From positions 223,570 through 287,569 of the forward strand of contig NZ_BBUZ01000023.1 in assembly GCF_001417735.1 (NCBI RefSeq): a stretch of 64,000 nt of DNA, read 5' to 3'. The translations under genes were made by a program, and so were the position numbers. The first letter of the stretch is position 1. The number at the start of each line of letters is the position of its first letter. The DNA is from Streptomyces sp. NBRC 110028 (lineage in GTDB: Bacteria; Actinomycetota; Actinomycetes; Streptomycetales; Streptomycetaceae). Positions 33,747 to 43,104 of this stretch are shown here, piece after piece. Below the pieces are notes generated by a model that saw only the letters and a program-made list of their open reading frames with translations, ran no database searches and had not been told where the DNA came from.

Positions 33747-34964
33747 ATGATCGAGGCAGTCGGCCTGACGAAACGCTATGGCGACAAGACGGCCGTGTAC
33801 AACCTGTCGTTCCAGGTGCGGCCCGGCGCCGTCACCGGCTTCCTGGGTCCGAACGGCTCCGGCAAGTCGACCACGATGCGCATGATCCTCGGACTCGACG
33901 AGCCCACCGCGGGACACGTCACGGTCGGCGGCTACCCCTTCCGCAAGCTGCCCAACGCCCCGCGCCAGGTCGGCGCGCTCCTCGACGCCAAGGCCGTGCA
34001 CGGCGGCCGCAGCGCCCGCCAGCACCTGCTGTGCCTCGCCCAGCTGTCCGGCATCCCGGCCCGCCGGGTGGACGAGGTGCTGGGCGTGGTCGGCCTGCAG
34101 AACGTCGCCCGCAAGCGCTCCAAGGGCTTCTCGCTCGGCATGGGCCAGCGCCTGGGCATCGCGGCCGCGCTGCTCGGCGACCCGCAGGTGCTGCTCTTCG
34201 ACGAGCCGGTCAACGGTCTGGACCCCGAGGGCATCCTGTGGGTCCGCAACCTCATGAAGCAGCTGGCCTCCGAGGGCCGCACGGTCTTCGTCTCCAGCCA
34301 CCTCATGAGCGAGATGGCGCTCACCGCCGACCAGCTGATCGTGATCGGCCGCGGTCAGCTGCTGGCGGACATGAGCGTCAAGGACTTCATCTCGTACAAC
34401 TCCGCGGACTTCGCCCGGGTCCGCACCCCCGACGGCGAACCGCAGCAGCGCGAGAAGCTGACCGCCGCGCTGAGCGAGGCCGGGGGCCAGGTGCTGCCGG
34501 AGCAGGACGGCGCCCTGCGGGTGACCGGGCTGCCGCTGCCGCGCATCAGCGACCTGGCGCACTCGGCGGACGTCCGGCTGTGGGAGCTGTCCCCGCACCA
34601 GGCGTCGCTGGAGGAGGCGTACATGCGGATGACGCAGGGCGCCGTGGACTACCGCTCGACGGCCGACCAGCGGGCCGGGCTGCAGCAGCCGCCCGCCGGC
34701 TACGGCCCGCAGGGCGGGGCGTACGGCTACGCGCCGGGCGCGCCGGGCGTTCCGGGGCAGCCGCCCGGGCCGTACCCGCCCGGGACCGTGATGCCGGGGT
34801 ACGCCGAACCGCCCGCCCCGGCGCAGGGCGCCGCCCCGGGCCAGGGCGCGGCCCCGGCGCCGCCCGCCGCCGCGCCCGCGCAGCCGCCGGCCGCTCCCCC
34901 GGTCCAGCCGCCCGCCTCCGCACCCGCCGACCTGACCAAGCGTGACAACGAGGACGCCCGATGA
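33747..34964 (+). CDS. ABC transporter ATP-binding protein with disordered C-tail
   Basis: 405 residues. The ATPase (about 1-230) has Walker A GPNGSGKST (34-42), Walker B VLLFDEP (148-154), VSSHLMSEM, and an unusual signature SLGMGQR in place of LSGGQ, common in the DrrA/NatA-like subgroup. Residues 230-310 are the usual accessory domain. The last 95 residues are a Pro/Gly/Ala/Gln-rich disordered tail. RBS GAGGGGCGGAG. It overlaps the permease gene by ATGA. It is an ABC-2-type exporter subunit; the substrate is unknown. Confidence 0.92.
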   Translation: MIEAVGLTKRYGDKTAVYNLSFQVRPGAVTGFLGPNGSGKSTTMRMILGLDEPTAGHVTVGGYPFRKLPNAPRQVGALLDAKAVHGGRSARQHLLCLAQLSGIPARRVDEVLGVVGLQNVARKRSKGFSLGMGQRLGIAAALLGDPQVLLFDEPVNGLDPEGILWVRNLMKQLASEGRTVFVSSHLMSEMALTADQLIVIGRGQLLADMSVKDFISYNSADFARVRTPDGEPQQREKLTAALSEAGGQVLPEQDGALRVTGLPLPRISDLAHSADVRLWELSPHQASLEEAYMRMTQGAVDYRSTADQRAGLQQPPAGYGPQGGAYGYAPGAPGVPGQPPGPYPPGTVMPGYAEPPAPAQGAAPGQGAAPAPPAAAPAQPPAAPPVQPPASAPADLTKRDNEDAR

Positions 34965-35977
34965 CGACGCCGTACCAGCAGCAGGGCCAGGCGCCCGTCC
35001 CGCCGCAGACTCCGCCCCAGACTCCGCCCCAGGCACCGCCGCAGCAGCCGTACGCGCAGACGCCGCAGCAACCGCAGCAGGCACCACAGCAGGCACCGCA
35101 GCCACCGCAGCACCAGGCGCCGCACATCCCGCCGGGGTACGTCTCGCCGCCTCCCGGCGCGCCCGCGCAGCCGTACGCCGCCGTGGGCACCTACACCTCG
35201 CCGATCCCGATCCAGCGCACCCACCTCGGGAACGCCCTCGCCTCCGAGTGGACCAAGATCAAGTCGGTGCGCTCGACGATCTGGACGCTGAGCGTCATGG
35301 CCGCGCTGGTCGTCGGGATCGGCTTCCTGACGTCGGCGAGCACCGACGACAGCGACTACACCAGCGCGCCCACCACCCTCCCCGGGTTCTTCGGCGCCCT
35401 GCTCGGCCAGCTGTGCATCGTCACCCTCGGCGTGCTGGTGATCTCGTCCGAGTACGGCACCGGCATGATCCGCACGACCTTCACCGCCTCCCCGGCCCGC
35501 GCCCGGGTGCTGACCGCCAAGGCGCTGGTCTTCTTCGCGCTCTCGTTCGTCACCACGACCCTCTCGCTCGCCCTCGTGGCCTTCATCAGCTCCGGGATGC
35601 ACAGCGGTCCGGGCGTCACGGATCCGACCAACGACCAGCTGATCGGCGCGACCCTCGGCGTCGGGCTGTATGTCTCCCTGCTGGGGCTGCTCTCGCTCGC
35701 CGTCGGCAGCATGCTGCGGCACTCGGCCGGTGCGATCACCACGATGCTGGGTGTGGTGCTGCTCCCGTCGATCCTCCCGGCGTTCCTGATGATGTCGCCG
35801 AGCCTTGCGGAGCTGGGCACGCAGATGCAGAAGTACTCCTCGCCCTTCGCGCTGGCCGCGCTCTTCCAGATCGATGACTCGGTGGGCTCGGGCTGGTCGC
35901 AGCTGGGCGTGCTGGGTGGCGTCACCGCGGCGGCCTTCGTCGGGGCGTTCGTGCTGCTGGAGAAGCGCGACGGGTAG
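34961..35977 (+). CDS. ABC-2 type permease with Gln/Pro-rich N-terminus
   Basis: 338 residues. The first 75 are a Pro/Gln-rich cytoplasmic stretch (TPYQQQGQAPVPPQTPPQ-like), mirroring the tail of its partner ATPase. Then six hydrophobic segments follow: IWTLSVMAALVVGIGFL, FFGALLGQLCIVTLGVLVI, ALVFFALSFVTTTLSLALVAF, LIGATLGVGLYVSLLGLLSLAV, GAITTMLGVVLLPSILPAFL and GVTAAAFVGAFVLL. SSEYGTGMIRTTFTASPAR is the conserved ABC-2 loop. It is translationally coupled to the ATPase gene. Confidence 0.92.
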   Translation: MTTPYQQQGQAPVPPQTPPQTPPQAPPQQPYAQTPQQPQQAPQQAPQPPQHQAPHIPPGYVSPPPGAPAQPYAAVGTYTSPIPIQRTHLGNALASEWTKIKSVRSTIWTLSVMAALVVGIGFLTSASTDDSDYTSAPTTLPGFFGALLGQLCIVTLGVLVISSEYGTGMIRTTFTASPARARVLTAKALVFFALSFVTTTLSLALVAFISSGMHSGPGVTDPTNDQLIGATLGVGLYVSLLGLLSLAVGSMLRHSAGAITTMLGVVLLPSILPAFLMMSPSLAELGTQMQKYSSPFALAALFQIDDSVGSGWSQLGVLGGVTAAAFVGAFVLLEKRDG

Positions 35978-36004
35978 CGACGACGGCGCGCGGCCGCCGC
36001 GGGC

Positions 36005-36322
36005 TCAGTACCGCGGGGCGTTACGGGACCGCTGGAGCTTGGCGCTCCGGCGGTCCCGCGCGTTCCAGCAGGCCTTGTGCCAGTGGCGCCGGTCGTCCAC
36101 GCCCATGTGCCGCTGCCAGGCCACCACATGCGGCACCCCGGGCGGGATCTCCTGGTCGCATCCGGGGCAGCGGTAGTGCTTGGCGGCGGCCCCGCCGCCC
36201 ACCATCCGCACCACCCACTCCTCGCCCTGCCAGCTCTCGGTGCGCTCCAACCCGTAACGGTCCGTGCCCAAGCGGTCAACGGACTTCTCGCCACCTCGGG
36301 GACGGTTTCGGCGTGGAGACAC
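36005..36322 (-). CDS. Small zinc-binding protein of unknown function
   Basis: 105 residues. The N-terminus is basic and polar. The centre WQGEEWVVRMVGGGAAAKHYRCPGCDQEIPPG is followed by HVVAWQRH and RRHWHKACW, giving Cys52, Cys55, His65/His80/His82 and Cys85 as likely zinc ligands (zinc-ribbon or LIM-like). The C-terminal end is rich in Arg. Homologues in Streptomyces are often labelled ATP/GTP-binding protein without a P-loop being present. It is monocistronic and convergent with the ABC permease gene. Confidence 0.82.
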   Translation of the reverse strand: MSPRRNRPRGGEKSVDRLGTDRYGLERTESWQGEEWVVRMVGGGAAAKHYRCPGCDQEIPPGVPHVVAWQRHMGVDDRRHWHKACWNARDRRSAKLQRSRNAPRY

Positions 36323-36529
36323 GGGGCACCTCGACAGGGCTGGGAGCTACTGACTGTGACCAGCGTACGCGCTACGGTCACGCACCCGGTAAGTCGTCAT
36401 CCACAGCCACCCTCAGATCATCATGAAAGATACGTGCCAGACCGTGCCCTTGGCACGTGTCAGACGTTAATGCCAGTGAGGGGGATGCCCACGTCGGCGA
36501 TGGAGCCACGACAAGGGAGGCAGCAGGCG

Positions 36530-37561
36530 ATGCGTGTGGGGGCTTTCATTCTGGCCGCTCAATTTCCCGGCCAAGGACAGGAGGAGGCGCTGCACCGGGC
36601 GGTCCGCTCGGCCGAACTGTCCGAGGCCGCCGGGCTCGACGCGGTCTGGCTCGCCGAGCACCACTTCGTGCCGTACGGCGTCTGCCCGTCCGCCGTCACC
36701 CTCGCCGCGCTCCTGCTGGGACGTACCCGGCGCATAGGCGTCGGTACTGCGGTGAGCGTACTTCCGACCGCGCATCCCGTCGCGCTGGGTGAGCAAGCGG
36801 CACTGCTGCATCTCAGCTCCGGTGGCCGCTTCACCCTCGGCGTCGGGCGCGGTGGCCCCTGGGTGGACCTGGAGGTCTTCGGCGCCGGGCTGGGGGCCTA
36901 CGAGCACGGCTACCCCGAAGCGCTCGACCTGCTGCTGCGCTGGCTGCGGGAGCCCCGGGTGGGGGCGGACGGGGAACGCTTCGCGTTCCGCGAGGTCCCG
37001 GTCGTACCGCGCCCGGACGACCCGGGCCGGACCGGCGTCCCGCCCGTGATCATGGCGTGCACCTCGCCGGGCAGTGTGCGGCTGGCCGCCGAGCGCGGGC
37101 TGCCCATGCTGCTCGGCATGCACTGCGGGGACGAGGAGAAGGCCGAGGCGGTCGGTCTGTGGAAGAAGTCCGCGCTGGCCGCGGGCCGTTCCCCCGAGGA
37201 GGTCGCGGCGGTGGCGGCGGAGCACGTCTCGGCCGGGGTGGTGCAGATCGAGGACGCGCGCCCGGCGGCCGTTGAGACCCTGACCAAGGCGATGCCGGGA
37301 TGGTTACGGCAGGGGCTGGGCGCCCATGTCACCGTCGACGGCCGGGAGCGCCGGATGCGCGACCCCGTCGGCTACGCGGAGCTGCTGTGCGAGCTGCACC
37401 CGGTGGGCCCGCCCCGGCTGTGCGCCGACCGGCTGGCGGCGACCGCGGAGCGCACCGGCATCACGCGCTTCGCGCTGATGGTGGAGGGGTCGGGCGATCT
37501 GGCGGCCACGGAGCAGAACGTACGGCGTCTCGGTGGTGAAGTGCTGCCGCTCCTGCTCTGA
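36530..37561 (+). CDS. LLM-class flavin/F420-dependent oxidoreductase, TTA codon
   Basis: 343 residues from ATG 36530 (AAGGGAGG about 12 bases upstream). The luciferase-like TIM barrel is recognised from [58 protein letters not shown] and [14 protein letters not shown] substrate-binding region at the C-terminus ends [22 protein letters not shown]. Such enzymes use reduced FMN or F420H2; the substrate is not predictable. Codon 259 (37304-37306) is TTA, so expression probably waits for bldA tRNA. It is isolated from other metabolic genes. Confidence 0.88.
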   Translation: MRVGAFILAAQFPGQGQEEALHRAVRSAELSEAAGLDAVWLAEHHFVPYGVCPSAVTLAALLLGRTRRIGVGTAVSVLPTAHPVALGEQAALLHLSSGGRFTLGVGRGGPWVDLEVFGAGLGAYEHGYPEALDLLLRWLREPRVGADGERFAFREVPVVPRPDDPGRTGVPPVIMACTSPGSVRLAAERGLPMLLGMHCGDEEKAEAVGLWKKSALAAGRSPEEVAAVAAEHVSAGVVQIEDARPAAVETLTKAMPGWLRQGLGAHVTVDGRERRMRDPVGYAELLCELHPVGPPRLCADRLAATAERTGITRFALMVEGSGDLAATEQNVRRLGGEVLPLLL

Positions 37562-37597
37562 CACACCTCCCCCTGGTGGAGCGGCAGCGACATCGCG

Positions 37598-37990
37598 TCA
37601 GCAGTCGCGCAGCGTGGGCGACTGGTTCAGCAGCTGGCCCCGGATCGAGGTGAAGCGGGCCAGGCGGTCGTCGGACGACGCGTCGAGCGGGAAGACCGCC
37701 ACCCGATGGCAGTTCTGGAAGGCGAGCCGCACCCCGAAGTGGCGCTGCAGCGCGCCACGTATCGCGTCACTCGCCAGCGCGCGGAGCAGCTGCCCGCGGG
37801 CCTGCTCGTCCGGCGGCGGCGTCTGGTTGTCGGCGAACTCCCCGCCGTCGACCTTCAGCTGGGCCACCAGAGAGCTGATCATCTCCCATGCGTACGGTAG
37901 GGAGTTCCGGACGCAGTCGACGAATGCGGCTTCGTCGACCTCGCCTCGCTCGGCCTGTTCCAGAAGGGCCGGTGAGACGTCGAGCGACAT
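37598..37990 (-). CDS. SCO5389-type conserved protein of unknown function
   Basis: 130 residues from ATG 37990, with AGGAGA 8 bases upstream. The sequence [41 protein letters not shown] continues to [46 protein letters not shown]. It is compact, cytoplasmic and highly conserved in streptomycetes as far as I remember. No catalytic motif is visible; two Cys (25 and near 105) plus the C-terminal Cys could be redox active. It is convergent with the oxidoreductase and divergent from nucS. Confidence 0.8.
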   Translation of the reverse strand: MSLDVSPALLEQAERGEVDEAAFVDCVRNSLPYAWEMISSLVAQLKVDGGEFADNQTPPPDEQARGQLLRALASDAIRGALQRHFGVRLAFQNCHRVAVFPLDASSDDRLARFTSIRGQLLNQSPTLRDC

Positions 37991-38201
37991 GGGTTCTCCT
38001 CTCGCGACCCCGAACACGGGGTCTCAGGGATGGGATGGGCGGACGGCGACGCAGCGTACCCGTCCGGCGACCGCCCGCTTCAAAGGTATTCCGGCCTCTG
38101 TGCCCGCACCACCAGAATGGGCACACAACCAGCCAATGCTGAACGGGTCCATCGCCGGACGAATCGCGTGGAGCCTTCGTGGTCGAGTAGCGTTGCGGAC
38201 C

Positions 38202-38864
38202 ATGCGTCTCGTCATCGCCCGGTGCTCCGTGGACTACGCCGGCCGCCTCACCGCCCACCTTCCCTCGGCACCCCGCCTGATCCTCGTCAAGGCCGACGGC
38301 AGTGTGTCCATTCACGCGGACGACAGGGCCTACAAACCCCTCAACTGGATGTCTCCGCCGTGCACACTGAAGGAAGGCGATGACAATGTGTGGACGGTCG
38401 TGAACAAGGCGGGCGAGAAGCTCATCATCACCATGGAGGACGTTCTCCATGATTCCTCGCATGAACTCGGGGTGGACCCCGGGTTGATCAAGGACGGCGT
38501 GGAAGCCCATCTGCAGGAGCTGCTCGCCGATCGGATCGAGACACTGGGCGATGGCTGGACGCTTATTCGGCGTGAATACCCCACTGCCATTGGCCCCGTG
38601 GACATTCTCTGCCGTGACGCGGACGGCACGACGGTGGCCGTCGAGATCAAGCGACGGGGTGAGATCGACGGCGTCGAGCAGCTCACGCGCTATCTCGAAC
38701 TGCTCAACCGGGATCCGCACCTGGCCCCGGTGAAGGGCGTCTTCGCCGCCCAGGAGATCAAACCGCAGGCCCGTGTCCTCGCCACCGACCGTGGCATCGG
38801 GTGCGCCGTCCTCGACTACGACGCGCTGCGCGGCATCGAGGACGACAAGCTCCGCCTCTTCTGA
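38202..38864 (+). CDS. nucS: Mismatch-specific endonuclease NucS/EndoMS
   Basis: 220 residues from ATG 38202. Actinobacteria lack MutS/MutL, and NucS carries out non-canonical mismatch repair by cutting both strands at mismatches. The N-terminal dimerisation/DNA-binding half (1-110) precedes the nuclease core with Asp134 (GPVDILCR), Glu148 and Lys150 (VAVEIKRRG), then Glu159/Gln160 ([12 protein letters not shown]), the PD-(D/E)XK pattern. The C-terminus ends DKLRLF, a candidate beta-clamp-binding tail. A frame extends far upstream, but the family N-terminus [16 protein letters not shown] fixes the start. Confidence 0.95.
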   Translation: MRLVIARCSVDYAGRLTAHLPSAPRLILVKADGSVSIHADDRAYKPLNWMSPPCTLKEGDDNVWTVVNKAGEKLIITMEDVLHDSSHELGVDPGLIKDGVEAHLQELLADRIETLGDGWTLIRREYPTAIGPVDILCRDADGTTVAVEIKRRGEIDGVEQLTRYLELLNRDPHLAPVKGVFAAQEIKPQARVLATDRGIGCAVLDYDALRGIEDDKLRLF

Positions 38865-38934
38865 CCCCCCGGCCCACCCATTCCGGCCACGGTGGCCGAT
38901 CACGCCCCGGCCGATTCGCTGCGCCTGTCCCCCA

Positions 38935-38973
38935 CCGGACCCCCGTACGCCCCGAGGGCGTACGGGGGTCCGG
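38935..38973. terminator. Perfect 18-bp-stem bidirectional terminator
   Basis: 38935-38952 (CCGGACCCCCGTACGCCC) pairs with 38956-38973 around a three-base loop. It lies between convergent nucS and the STAND-like gene, whose stop is 2 bp away. Confidence 0.85.
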
Positions 38974-38975
38974 CC

Positions 38976-41564
38976 TTACGCCGTGGTGCTCGATGCGGTC
39001 GTGGTGGACGTCGACTGGCTCGGGAGCGGGCCGCCGGCCGTGTTCGACGTGGTGTTGGTCGGCGACGTCGTCGGGGTGTCCGTCGGGGTGTGGGGCGGCG
39101 GCGTCGTGGGGGATGTGGAGGGGTCCGTCGGGGTGTGCGTCGGCTCCTGCGTGGGTTCTTGCGTCCTCGGCGGCGACGTCGGCGCCGACGGGCTCTGGGG
39201 CTGCGTCGGCTCACCGCTCGTGGACGGATCCGTCGGCCCACTCGTCCCGCTCGGGGTTCCGCTGCTCGTCGGTACCGAAGACGGCGACGACAGCGGCACA
39301 TTGCTCGGCCCCGGCTGGGGCGCCCCCTGGCTGTGGGCGTTCGACGGCTCGTCGGCCGTCAGGTCCTTGTCGTCGTCCTGCCGCGAGGCCGACTCACGCG
39401 GCTTGACCCGGTCGGGCGCGTCCTTGTCGTCATCGCCGCCGAAGGCACCCAGAGCGGCGACGGTGCCGAGGACGGCCACCAGCAGCGCACCGGCGCCCGC
39501 CGCGACCAGGTTGCGCCGGGCGCCGGTCAGCGCGAGGGCTCGTAGCCCCTTCTTCTTGGCGGGCGGTGCCGCGAGCGTCGTGGTGGCGGCGGCAACCGGG
39601 GGTATCTTCGTGGTCTCGGCCACCACCGGGGTGACGACCGTGGTGGCGTTCTCCCCCGGAGCCGGGGCCGGCTCCGGTTCCGCTGCCGGCTCCGGTGCCG
39701 CTGCCGACTCCAGTGCCTCCGGACGGGTCCACGCGACGCCCGGGCCGAACGCACCGGCCATCGCCGCGCCCGTACGGTCGCTCACCAGCGCCAGCGCCCT
39801 GCGCCCCGCGACCATGCCGCGCTTGTCGGCGAGGGCGCCGCGCAGCCCGATGGACGCCTCCAGCTCGGCGCGGGCCCGGTCGAGGTTGCCGGTGCACAGG
39901 GCGAGGACGCCCAGCTCGTGGTGGAAGTACGCCTCGTCGGCGACCTGTCCGGCCAGCCGCGCGGCCTCCTGGCCGTGGCGTACGGCGCGTTCCCAGGCGC
40001 CCCAGTGCAACGCCGCCGCGAAGGCGGGGGCGGCGGCCCGGGCCAGCTCCACGGCGGCGTCGGCGTGACCGGCTTCCCGGTCGGAGACCAGGGCGGCCAT
40101 CGCGGCGAGTATCGCGTCCGCCTCGACGGCGACCCGCTCGGGGGCCACCGAGGGGTGACCGGCCCACCAGGTGTAGTGATGGGCCACGGTGTGCGCCCGC
40201 CCGGCGGACTCGGCCGCGTCGCCCGCGTACCCCTCCGCCGCGAGCTGGGCGGCCACCCCGGCCGCCAGCCGGTAGTGCGGGCCGACGGTGGTGGCCAGGC
40301 CGTGGGCGAGGAGTTCGCCGAGGGCGGCGTCCGCGTGCGGGTCGTCGGTGAGGGCGGGCAGATGGGCCTGGTGCGGGCATTCGCCGCCGAGCGCGACCGC
40401 GAACCGCAGCGCGTCGCGGGCCGCCTCGCCCAGCCCCGCGGCGAGCAGCGCGGCCGGGGCGGCGGCTTCGGGGATCGAGGGCAGCGGGGCCGCGTCCTGC
40501 GGCTCGGCGTCAGCCTCAGCGGCGGCGGCACCCCCCGCCGTGTCCGCCACCGCCGCCTCGCGCTGCCGCAGCAACGCCCCCGCCTGTACGAACCGCAGCG
40601 GCAGCCCCTCCGACTCGAACCACAGGTCCGCCGCCCAGCTCGCCTCGTCCTCCTCCAACGGGCGCCGCAGGGCCCGCTCCAGCAGCTCCAGACCGGCGGT
40701 GCGGCTGAGCCCCGGGAGGGAGACCTCTTCGAGGTGCGAATCGGCGGACGGGGCCGGGACGTCCGGCGTGGCGGAGATCAGGAAGGCGCATTCCGGCGTC
40801 GCGTCGAGGAATTCGTCGAGCGCCGCGCCGCCGAACTCGATGTCGTCGAGGACGACGACCGCGCCGATCTCCTGCACCGCCTCCAGCAGTTCCGCCCGTT
40901 CGGGCCGGTGGAGCGGGGCGCGGTAGACGGCGGCGTACAGGTCGTACAGCAGGTCGGTGGGGGTGCGTCGATAGCCGGAGAGCCGTACGACGCCGTCGGG
41001 CGCCAGGCGTTCGCAGTCCGCGGCGACGGCCTCCAGCAGCACGCTGCGCCCGGCGCCGGAGGGTCCGGTGACCCGTACGGAGCGGCCGCGGGCCAGCAAC
41101 CGGGCCAGCCGCTCGCGCTCCTCGTCCCGCTCCAGCATCGGCAGGTCGGGCACCACCGTGCCGGACGGCCGGGGCGGGGCCGCGGCGCGGCGCAGCTCGG
41201 CGCGCTGGTCGGGGGTGTGCCGCTCGGGCCGGGCGGGCCGGGCGGACCGCTCGGCGGGCGGGCAGGGCTCCACCTCGCTGCCGTCGACGGGGTTGACGGT
41301 CAGCAGATGGTCGCCGGCGACGATGCGTACGGTACGGACCGGCCCGGGGTCGGCGGTGCCCTCCGCCCCCCGCAGGACGGCCGAAGCACCGCCCCGGGCG
41401 GGCCGCCGGGCGGGCAGGCCCGACCGCGCGTCCGCGCCCGGCTGCTGCTGCGGCGCGGCGGCGGCCTCCGCGTCCCGCGGCTGCTGCGGCGCGGCGGCGT
41501 CCGCGGAACGCGGGCTCGGGTCGTCGTGGCCGTGCTCATGCGGTGCGCGGTTGTGCTGCTCCAT
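38976..41564 (-). CDS. STAND-like P-loop membrane protein with TPR region and mucin-like tail
   Basis: 862 residues from ATG 41564. A Pro/Ala/Gln-rich N-terminus (1-135) precedes a P-loop module (about 140-330): Walker A GPSGAGRS (167-174, Arg in place of the Lys) and VVVLDD (236-241), with ERDEERERLARLLARGRSVRV resembling AAA_16/NB-ARC ATPases. A helical, TPR-like region (about 380-610) ends with ELGVLALCTGNLDRARAELEASIGLRG. One transmembrane helix (about 684-708, LVAAGAGALLVAVLGTVAALGAF) is followed by a 150-residue Ser/Thr/Pro/Asp extracellular tail. This is an uncommon sensor architecture: cytoplasmic switch linked to a wall-exposed stalk. Confidence 0.82.
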   Translation of the reverse strand: MEQHNRAPHEHGHDDPSPRSADAAAPQQPRDAEAAAAPQQQPGADARSGLPARRPARGGASAVLRGAEGTADPGPVRTVRIVAGDHLLTVNPVDGSEVEPCPPAERSARPARPERHTPDQRAELRRAAAPPRPSGTVVPDLPMLERDEERERLARLLARGRSVRVTGPSGAGRSVLLEAVAADCERLAPDGVVRLSGYRRTPTDLLYDLYAAVYRAPLHRPERAELLEAVQEIGAVVVLDDIEFGGAALDEFLDATPECAFLISATPDVPAPSADSHLEEVSLPGLSRTAGLELLERALRRPLEEDEASWAADLWFESEGLPLRFVQAGALLRQREAAVADTAGGAAAAEADAEPQDAAPLPSIPEAAAPAALLAAGLGEAARDALRFAVALGGECPHQAHLPALTDDPHADAALGELLAHGLATTVGPHYRLAAGVAAQLAAEGYAGDAAESAGRAHTVAHHYTWWAGHPSVAPERVAVEADAILAAMAALVSDREAGHADAAVELARAAAPAFAAALHWGAWERAVRHGQEAARLAGQVADEAYFHHELGVLALCTGNLDRARAELEASIGLRGALADKRGMVAGRRALALVSDRTGAAMAGAFGPGVAWTRPEALESAAAPEPAAEPEPAPAPGENATTVVTPVVAETTKIPPVAAATTTLAAPPAKKKGLRALALTGARRNLVAAGAGALLVAVLGTVAALGAFGGDDDKDAPDRVKPRESASRQDDDKDLTADEPSNAHSQGAPQPGPSNVPLSSPSSVPTSSGTPSGTSGPTDPSTSGEPTQPQSPSAPTSPPRTQEPTQEPTHTPTDPSTSPTTPPPHTPTDTPTTSPTNTTSNTAGGPLPSQSTSTTTASSTTA

Positions 41565-41691
41565 GGCCCTGTGCCCCCCAGATGCGTGGCGCGCCGGTGT
41601 GTGCCGCCGTAGGGATGATGTCCGGCGAGTACCGGACAAGACCTCGTCACAGTATCCACCGGGCCCGGAACGCCCCGCGCCACCCCGGGAT

Positions 41692-42015
41692 TCAGACGCG
41701 GGGCAGGCTCTCCGCCTCGAGGCCGCCCTCGATGGCCAGGATGCGGTGCAGCCGGGTGGCCACCAGCAGCCGCTGCATCTGGGGCGGCACCCCGCGCAGG
41801 ACGAGCCGGCGGCCCGCCCGGCCCGCCCTCCGGTGCGCCCCCATGATCACGCCGAGCCCGGTGGCGTCCCAGGAGTCCAGCTCGGTCAGGTCGAGTACGA
41901 GATCCCCGCCGCCGGAGTCAACGGCGGTGTGCAGGGCCGTACGGGCGTCCGCCGCGCTCCGGACGTCCAGGCGGCCCCCGACGACCAGCTCGGCGTGGTC
42001 GCCCCTGATGTGCAT
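41692..42015 (-). CDS. STAS-domain protein lacking the canonical phospho-serine
   Basis: 107 residues, one STAS domain of the SpoIIAA/RsbV/BldG type: MHIRGDHAELVVGGRLDVRSAADARTALHTAVDSGGGDLVLDLTELDSWDATGLGVI. In BldG-like antagonists the motif is D-S-T/S-G-L-G with the Ser phosphorylated. Here it reads D-A-T-G-L-G, with Ala51 at the phospho-site and Thr52 next. It may therefore be constitutively unphosphorylated, or use the Thr. The partner anti-sigma factor is not encoded nearby. It is 127 bp from the STAND-like gene start, on the same strand. Confidence 0.88.
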   Translation of the reverse strand: MHIRGDHAELVVGGRLDVRSAADARTALHTAVDSGGGDLVLDLTELDSWDATGLGVIMGAHRRAGRAGRRLVLRGVPPQMQRLLVATRLHRILAIEGGLEAESLPRV

Positions 42016-42173
42016 ATGCGCTCCCCTGGATGGTGCGTCGTCGTGTCGTCAATGCGCCATTTCTCTCTACAGAACTGACTGCCTCTCACCCGAGGAAGTT
42101 GCCGTCTGTAGGCGAACCGATACCGAATTCACCCGAGAGGGTGAGTTACGGGCCTGGCGCCGCACCAGGGCCC

Positions 42174-43022
42174 TCAGTAGCGGTAAAAGCCCCCACCGCT
42201 CTTGCGGCCGATGTCACCCGCGTCGACCATCCGGCGCATGATCTCCGGTGGCGCGAACTTCTCGTCCTGGGACTCGGTGTAGATGTTGTCGGTGGCGTGC
42301 AGCAGGATGTCCACGCCGGTGAGGTCGGCCGTCGCGAGGGGTCCCATCGCGTGACCGAAGCCCAGCTTGCACGCGATGTCGATGTCCTCGGCCGTGGCGA
42401 CCCCGGACTCGTACAGCTTGGCGGCCTCGACCACGAGTGCCGAGATCAGGCGCGTGGTGACGAAGCCCGCGACATCGCGGTTGACGACAATACAGGTCTT
42501 GCCCACGCCCTCCGCGAACTCCCGTGCCGCGGCGAGCGTTTCGTCGCTCGTCTTGTAGCCGCGCACCAGTTCGCACAGCTGCATCATCGGGACCGGCGAG
42601 AAGAAGTGGGTGCCGACGACCCGCTCCGGGCACTCCGTCGCGGAGGCGATCTTGGTGATCGGGATGGCGGAGGTGTTGGACGCCAGGATGGTGTCGTCCT
42701 TGACCAGGCCGTCGAGGGTGCGGAAGATCTCCCGCTTGACCTCGATCTTCTCGAAGACGGCCTCCACCACGACATCCGCGTCGGCGGCGGCGTCGAGGTC
42801 GGTCGTGGTGGTGATGCGGGCCAGTGCCCGTTCGGCGTCCCCGGCGTCCAGCTTGCCCTTGGAGACGAACTTCTCGTACGAGGCGCGGATGCCGTCGGTG
42901 CCGCGGCGCAGCGCCTCATCGGTCACATCGCGCAGTACGACGTCCCAGCCCGCCTGGGCGGAGACCTGCGCGATCCCGGACCCCATGAGTCCGGCTCCGA
43001 TGACCGCGAGCTTCTTGGCCAC
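42174..43022 (-). CDS. hbdA: 3-hydroxybutyryl-CoA dehydrogenase
   Basis: 282 residues from GTG 43022 (AAGGGG 10 bases upstream); a GTG three codons earlier is also possible. Oxidises or reduces 3-hydroxybutyryl-CoA/acetoacetyl-CoA with NAD(P). The Rossmann motif GAGLMG starts at Gly9. The catalytic His is in VGTHFFSPVPMMQLCELV, with Asn in VVNRDVAGFVTTRL. The C-terminal dimerisation domain has ACKLGFGHAMGPLATADLTGVD. Together with the thiolase at 25469 it forms the first two steps from acetyl-CoA to crotonyl-CoA, feeding butyryl- and ethylmalonyl-CoA. Confidence 0.95.
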   Translation of the reverse strand: MAKKLAVIGAGLMGSGIAQVSAQAGWDVVLRDVTDEALRRGTDGIRASYEKFVSKGKLDAGDAERALARITTTTDLDAAADADVVVEAVFEKIEVKREIFRTLDGLVKDDTILASNTSAIPITKIASATECPERVVGTHFFSPVPMMQLCELVRGYKTSDETLAAAREFAEGVGKTCIVVNRDVAGFVTTRLISALVVEAAKLYESGVATAEDIDIACKLGFGHAMGPLATADLTGVDILLHATDNIYTESQDEKFAPPEIMRRMVDAGDIGRKSGGGFYRY

Positions 43023-43104
43023 GACACACACCCCTTCGTCGACGTTCGGTGTGCGTGGACCTTAACGCCCGTTCACCCCTTCGGGCACCCCTTGGTAAGG
43101 CGCG

